A stretch of DNA of 64,000 nucleotides, taken from positions 8,432,001 through 8,496,000 of the forward strand of contig CM034130.1 in assembly GCA_019914995.1 (NCBI GenBank), in the 5' to 3' direction. Below the pieces are notes generated by a model. That model did not search any database. It was not told where the DNA came from and worked only from the letters and a program-made list of their open reading frames with translations. Position 1 is the first letter of the stretch. Each line of letters starts with the position of its first letter. This document shows, piece by piece, positions 59,289 to 64,000 of the stretch. The stretch comes from Acanthochlamys bracteata. Taxonomy: Eukaryota > Streptophyta > Magnoliopsida > Pandanales > Velloziaceae. Position numbers and translations under genes: made by a program.

Positions 59289-61091
59289 TTATCCCCAATC
59301 AACATGTACTTGTCTTGCTAGGATGTAAGAGATCAGCCAAATATCTTCCTTTTCTGGGTGGTTACACTCTCCTACAACAAACTCGTGAGCCTTCCCGTCC
59401 ACCTCTATAACACTAGAGCCTGGTTCCTTTTTTATATTCTTCTTCCTCATTATTCTCCTCAAATTTGCCACATCTGTCCACCTTTTCATCGTAGCAAATA
59501 TGTTGGACAAGAGGACATAAACACCACAATCGCTGGACTCAAGCTCAAGAAGGTGATCTAAGATTTCTTCAGAACGCTCAAGATTCACATTAGGCTTGCA
59601 TGCACTCAACATGGCACCCCAAATTCGGACATCAGCTTTCATTGGCATATCCTTAATAAGCTGATGCGCTTCAATTAACAATCCAGCTCTACACAGCAAG
59701 TCAATCATGCAGCCATAGTGTTCTATCCATGGCATAAGTTTGTAGCATTGCATGGATTTGAAAACCGATCTGCCTTCTTCCACCAATCCTGCATGCGAAC
59801 ATGCACTAAGGATGGCCACAAAAGTAACCTCATTAGGGATAAAACCACTTGTAATCATTTCATCAAAGCATAAGAGTGCCTCTTCACCAAATCCATGCAA
59901 GGCCAGGCCCCCAAGCAGCGCATTCCATGATGAGACATTCTTGTGTACCATCTTGTTAAACGTATGGCGCGCCATCTCTAAGCATCCACATTTAGCATAC
60001 ATGTCTACCATAGAAGTTCCAATGTGGACATCCCACTCAATTCCCTTTCTCTCAATGTATTCATGCACCCACCTCCCTGAATCCAGTGCTCCTAAGCTCG
60101 CGCAAGCAGATAGCACAGTAGACAGCACCATCTTGTCAGGCTCCAAACCTGTTGTTGCCTGCATTTCATGAAAGAACTCCATAGCATCCATAGGTCTCTT
60201 ACATTGCACCAACCCGCTTATTAGACTAGTCCAAGACACGACATCCTTTTCCAGAAGTTCATCAAACACTTTCTTAGCCTCATCCAAGCGCTCACACTTG
60301 ACATACATATCAATAAGGGCATTCCCAACAAGCAACTCTCTCTCAGTTCTGCACTTCGCAATCAAACCATGAACAATTCTCCCCATTCTCACATCCCCCA
60401 ACTTCCCACAAGCTACAAGCAAGCTGACCAACGTTGCCATATTTGGTGCTACGTCCATCGATCTGAAAGCAGCCATCGCCTTTAAAAACTCCCCAGCCTT
60501 AATAAACCCAGAAATCAACCCAGTCCATGACACAACATCTCTCTCAGACATTTCTTCAAGCATCTTCCAGGCGTCACCACTGCTACAACACATACCATAC
60601 AAATGCACTAAAGCATTCTGCAAATGCAAATGATACTCAAAACCAAGTTTTACAGCAGCAGAATGGATCTGTCTGGCTTCTTCAAGCCCGGAAAATTCCT
60701 TGCAAGACTTGAGTAGAACCGAGAACGTGTATTTATCTGGCGAAAAGCCATCGACGAACATATATTTATAAACAGCAAAAGCATGGCGAGGATTGCGTGA
60801 CCTGGCATAGCCAGAGATGAGCGTGTTGAAGAGGAAAGGGAATGAACGGGAATTGTTGTAGTTGGAGTGGTGGAGTTGTTTAAGTGTTTGGTACGAAGCA
60901 GAAGGGCTATCGATAGCGGCGGAGAGGTAAAGAGGGAGCTCGGCGGCAACGGAGAAGTGATGGTGGGCGGCAGCAGAGGTTAGAAGGGGAGCGAGGAAAC
61001 GGAAGAGAGCCGCGGCGGTGGAGGGACGGCGGCGAAGGAGGGTCAGGAATGTGGAGCAGTGCAGTCGGTGTTGCAAAAGAGTCGCACACAT
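59289..61091 (-). CDS. Pentatricopeptide repeat protein, PLS class with E/E+ end
   Basis: Organelle RNA-binding protein, most likely an editing or processing specificity factor. Single uninterrupted frame of 600 residues, as is usual for PPR genes. The N-terminus MCATLLQHRLHCSTFLTLLR followed by RRPSTAAALFRF is basic and lacks acidic residues, as in mitochondrial or plastid presequences. PLS-type repeats fill most of the protein; typical motifs are FNTLISGYARSRNPRHAFAV, ALVHLYGMC, DVVSWTGLISGFIKAGE, NALIDMYVKCERLDEAKKVF and SMVDMYAKCGCLEMARHTF. The E domain follows WGAMLSACKP, with YVLLSNIFATMKRW and KKEPGSSVIEV, then HEFVVGECNHP (E+). There is no DYW deaminase domain, so an editing role would need a partner in trans. 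Intact. Confidence 0.93.
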   Translation of the reverse strand: MCATLLQHRLHCSTFLTLLRRRPSTAAALFRFLAPLLTSAAAHHHFSVAAELPLYLSAAIDSPSASYQTLKQLHHSNYNNSRSFPFLFNTLISGYARSRNPRHAFAVYKYMFVDGFSPDKYTFSVLLKSCKEFSGLEEARQIHSAAVKLGFEYHLHLQNALVHLYGMCCSSGDAWKMLEEMSERDVVSWTGLISGFIKAGEFLKAMAAFRSMDVAPNMATLVSLLVACGKLGDVRMGRIVHGLIAKCRTERELLVGNALIDMYVKCERLDEAKKVFDELLEKDVVSWTSLISGLVQCKRPMDAMEFFHEMQATTGLEPDKMVLSTVLSACASLGALDSGRWVHEYIERKGIEWDVHIGTSMVDMYAKCGCLEMARHTFNKMVHKNVSSWNALLGGLALHGFGEEALLCFDEMITSGFIPNEVTFVAILSACSHAGLVEEGRSVFKSMQCYKLMPWIEHYGCMIDLLCRAGLLIEAHQLIKDMPMKADVRIWGAMLSACKPNVNLERSEEILDHLLELESSDCGVYVLLSNIFATMKRWTDVANLRRIMRKKNIKKEPGSSVIEVDGKAHEFVVGECNHPEKEDIWLISYILARQVHVDWG

Positions 61092-61633
61092 AATAGATCA
61101 GTATCTAGTAGTAAAGCTTGGAGCAGTTTTTGCATGCTTGTAGCGCCATTCATGAATATTATTCATGGCAAATATATGTTTTGCAACATTCATTTAATTC
61201 AAAGCTTTTCTTTGCTTAAGCTGAAGCTCGCATGGACAAGCTAAATATTTCGTGCTCATGTTGAACCTGATTTCGATGGAAGTAGTTTTATTTGATAATA
61301 TACACAAAACAGTATATAGGAACTAGAGACGACTGAAATACACTGCCCAATTTTTATGGATGGAGTGTTTTAACTCCAACATACACTGCTGAGGAGGACT
61401 ACGCCCAAAGTTTACTGCTACAAGATCTCAGTACTCTGTCTGAATTTGTCTGAATACTCTCTGAACAGCTCACAAGGTACATTTTCATTGCGATCCTGTT
61501 GAATGTCCAATGCGTCTATGACTCGAAGGAGGCTGCAAGGCAGAAGAGTCAAAAAATTTACTTTGCAACAACAGTTTAGCTTCCAAACCAATGTCGTGTT
61601 TGCATCTGCGAATAATATTTGCCAGGAAACAAC
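61092..61633. other. Short spacer and 3' end of the methyltransferase gene
   Basis: About 540 bp between the PPR start codon and the stop codon of the next minus-strand gene. It should hold the PPR promoter and the neighbour's 3' untranslated region. Nothing else seen. Confidence 0.55.
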
Positions 61634-64000
61634 TTAAACTATTGCTGGATAATTCTCAACTATGAGTAGCTTCTCTTGATCGAAAGGGCCTTTCTCACTG
61701 TGAACAATCCTGCTTTGCCATTTCAACCGATCAGCTACTTCCTTCACTTTTATAATGACATCTACATTGTCTCTGATAATGACTGCACCCCAAGGGCGAA
61801 GAATTCGGTCCATTTCCAGTAATATGTCAATACTGTCACACCTGCATGAAGTTTTCATTAGCACATGCATGCCTCTTTCAGAGCATGTGTAGCTTACTCA
61901 TCTTTTAGAATTCTTGTTTGCTAACATGTTCTAGAAACTAATTATAAAAGCCTCATACTATTCATACAAATTCTTCAACAAGCAAAGTTATTGCAAGCTA
62001 TTAATTATTTGCTATCAGGCAAGTCCTCTATTTATATGGCACAGGCTATAAGTATAATCTGCCGTATGTAACTACTACTCACTGAAACAGTAGGAACCTA
62101 AAGGTTGTCAATTGCCCATTCCTTTTTTATCTGGTAGGTGCCAACAGCCAACAGAGACCGGTCATAGCTTCTTAAAAAAGAAAAGAAGGTTTTTGCCCAG
62201 GTCAAGATACCTACAGCAGGCTCAGCACCGTTTAGAGTAATCTAAAGCTGCAGTACCTTTGTAGATTAGCCATACAGTCACTAAATTTTTACATGATCTC
62301 AATTATGTCACACATCACAAGCATACAAGGTATAAAAACTCACTTGTCATTGTACATGGTGAAGATCCCATTGGCATGAAGCAAATCATATGTGCGCGGG
62401 TAAGTAGGGAAGGCTTCGCACCTGCAAAAACGAACGCCAGGATCAACTCAATTGTTTATACATATGAACTCTATGTACAATGACAACCACAACCAAGACA
62501 GTATTTAACATATAAACCATTTAAAAGAATTCCAGCAAAGAATTACGCTCTATTAAGAAACATTTGAACTAGATCTATAACCAGACAGCAAATGCATAAA
62601 CACAAACAAAATCTTTAAATAACGATGAGTAAAGACATTTATTATATGCAGGAGAAGGAAGTATGCGATAAATAAGTGTATCAATTATTACAGCTAGAAA
62701 ACACAAGGGCACAGGCTGCAAGCTTTGAGGCAAATAAGACAAATTTAGACATCTTCAGACTTCAGCAGCATAAGCCATCAAAAAGTACTTTTTTTTTCTT
62801 TTGAGGAGGACAGAATCTACCTACAGATATAGGATACGACTATCTTATCAGACAAGCTTGTAGGAGAAAATCAAGTTGGCCAGTAAGTATGTTATATGTT
62901 AGAGCTCCTGTCTTCCTAAGGACTTCATGGATGAGCTCTTCAATCGATGTTATCCAGGTCCTGTTTGTTGTCTGCTGGGGGGAAGATGAAGCCTCTTAAC
63001 TAGTTTCATATGATAGAACTGAGGCACTTTATATATTATTTTGTTAATAAGTATACAGAATTCTGAAGCATTCAGAATTCTGTTAATAAGTATACAAGAA
63101 TTAAAAAAAGCAGAATAATAATTCAGAATTCAAAATGAGATTAATCCAATGGCTACAACAGGGACGTGTTATTCACTGTGGTAATAACTGTTGTTTTTTG
63201 AAGGGCATTGTATAGTCATCAGTTTTATTTGGCAGCTAAGAGAACAATTTTCCTAATGTAAGGTCACAAAAATACAGCAGAATCAGAAGGTTTTAAATGT
63301 TAAAAGGAAGGGAAAGTACCAGTCCATATAGGTCCCAATAAGACCCCTCTCATAAATGACACCAAGTGTATCAGTCGTTTTTTCACTGGAACCACATTCA
63401 TAACCCAAACTGGCCTCTTAGACAATGTAGCTGCAAAGCTTCCCACACCAGCATTCATGTCCATGATATTCCTGTATTTACCTTCTGAAAAGAGAGGCAG
63501 GTGTTTGCCATACTGTGAAACTCTTCGATTCCACAAAGTATAGTCGTGATAAAAAATCTCGAAAGTAATTCCTTCTACTATCCCACTTTTTATCCTCGGT
63601 GGTTTGGCTGTTAGTCTTCTAGGCCACTTCTCAACAACACCTCCAGCTATCTCCTTTAGTGATTTAACCTCTGGAAGAGGAGTTATACAATTTCGTGTTT
63701 TCTCATACCTATCAATGGGCACATATAGTTAGCAGCAGCAGCATAAAACAATCTGCTAATCGCAATCTGTGACATGCTTCCAAGAAATTATATAATCCCC
63801 TGAAGTCATGCAGCATAAAACGGTAACATGCTGAAAGTCAAATTTACCAAGCACAATCTGCATTAGTTCCTTGACAGAATGCTGGGGATTTCAAAACTCT
63901 TGATTTTTTGATACAATGCGCATGATTTGAGGGCTTTCTCCACACAACAATGGGACCCTTTTCTGCTACTTTCTTCCAACATAGCTTGCTAGCTATCTCC
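61634..64000 (-). CDS. Probable methyltransferase PMT (DUF248 family), 5' part outside window, one frameshift
   Basis: C-terminal part of a Golgi type II membrane protein of the plant PMT (QUA2-like) family, thought to methylate pectin. Exons in the window: 64000-63848 (continues right), 63708-63320, 62421-62344, 61841-61634. Recognisable: KLCWKKVAEKGPIVVWRKP, CITPLPEV, the SAM-binding NIMDMNAGVGSFAA, VWVMNVVPV, then [41 protein letters not shown] and the end LLIVENYPAIV. In the second exon one base is missing close to a run of six T (plus strand 63378-63383), just after MNVVPV: before it the frame reads through to a stop in the intron, after it the family sequence TDTLGVIYERGLIG continues one frame over. 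The exon is 389 nt where phase requires 390. Either the gene is broken or the base is a sequence error. Confidence 0.85.
63373..63388 (-). other. Single-base frameshift site in the PMT gene
   Basis: The minus strand reads GTTCCAGTGAAAAAACGACTG where the family codons V-P-V-E-(x)-(x)-T need one more base. The A6 homopolymer makes a miscounted base call plausible. All other exons and splice sites of the gene seen here are intact. Confidence 0.75.

Noticed and set aside
59752-60171. 139-codon plus-strand frame within the PPR gene
   Set aside because: Antisense shadow of PPR repeats.

Overview
The window is nuclear DNA from a flowering plant, almost certainly a eudicot. GT-AG introns interrupt most genes, spacers are very AT-rich, and the gene set is typical of plants: a florigen-type PEBP, a PTI1-like kinase, an inositol transporter, a PPR protein, a DUF248-type putative methyltransferase, a U1 snRNA gene with a plant USE/TATA promoter, and a Ty1-copia solo LTR. 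The species cannot be named from the sequence.

Layout from left to right. 1-4310 (-): most of an ARIADNE-type RBR ubiquitin ligase, whose 3' end lies off the left edge. 4640-10870: AT-rich spacer with several small inverted-repeat elements (MITEs). 11154-15216 (+): INT1-type inositol transporter. 15831-16068 (+): U1 snRNA gene with its promoter. 16492-19860 (-): NAD(P)HX dehydratase. 20804-20883 (-): tRNA-Leu(UAG). 21690-22700 (+): NRT1/PTR-family pseudogene with a MITE at its end. 24509-25905: Ty1-copia solo LTR. 26852-28824 (+): INO80 subunit D-like zinc-binding protein. 30475-33419 (+): decayed but intron-bearing phosphoglycolate phosphatase pseudogene. 34355-37490 (-): a 641-residue protein that looks like a TraB-type fold without its histidines. 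37912-41414 (+): plastid-type membrane protein of unknown function. 43447-49870 (-): PTI1-like kinase with a long leader intron. 54068-56564 (+): FT-like gene, possibly with a further 3' exon near 58437. 59289-61091 (-): E/E+-type PPR protein. 61634 to past 64000 (-): DUF248-type putative methyltransferase with a one-base frameshift.

The genes do not form a pathway or a cluster. They are independent single-copy-type loci: protein turnover, inositol storage, splicing RNA, metabolite repair, chromatin, signalling, flowering, organelle RNA processing and probable wall-polymer modification. I did not find a clearly new multi-gene system. The most rewarding points are the histidine-less TraB-like protein with its overlapping upstream ORF, the U1 gene, the possible distal exon of the FT-like gene, two MITE families, the duplicated TGACGTGGCA elements upstream of INT1, and two pseudogenes. 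Exon coordinates come from splice-site reading and reading-frame bookkeeping by hand; transcript ends are not known.
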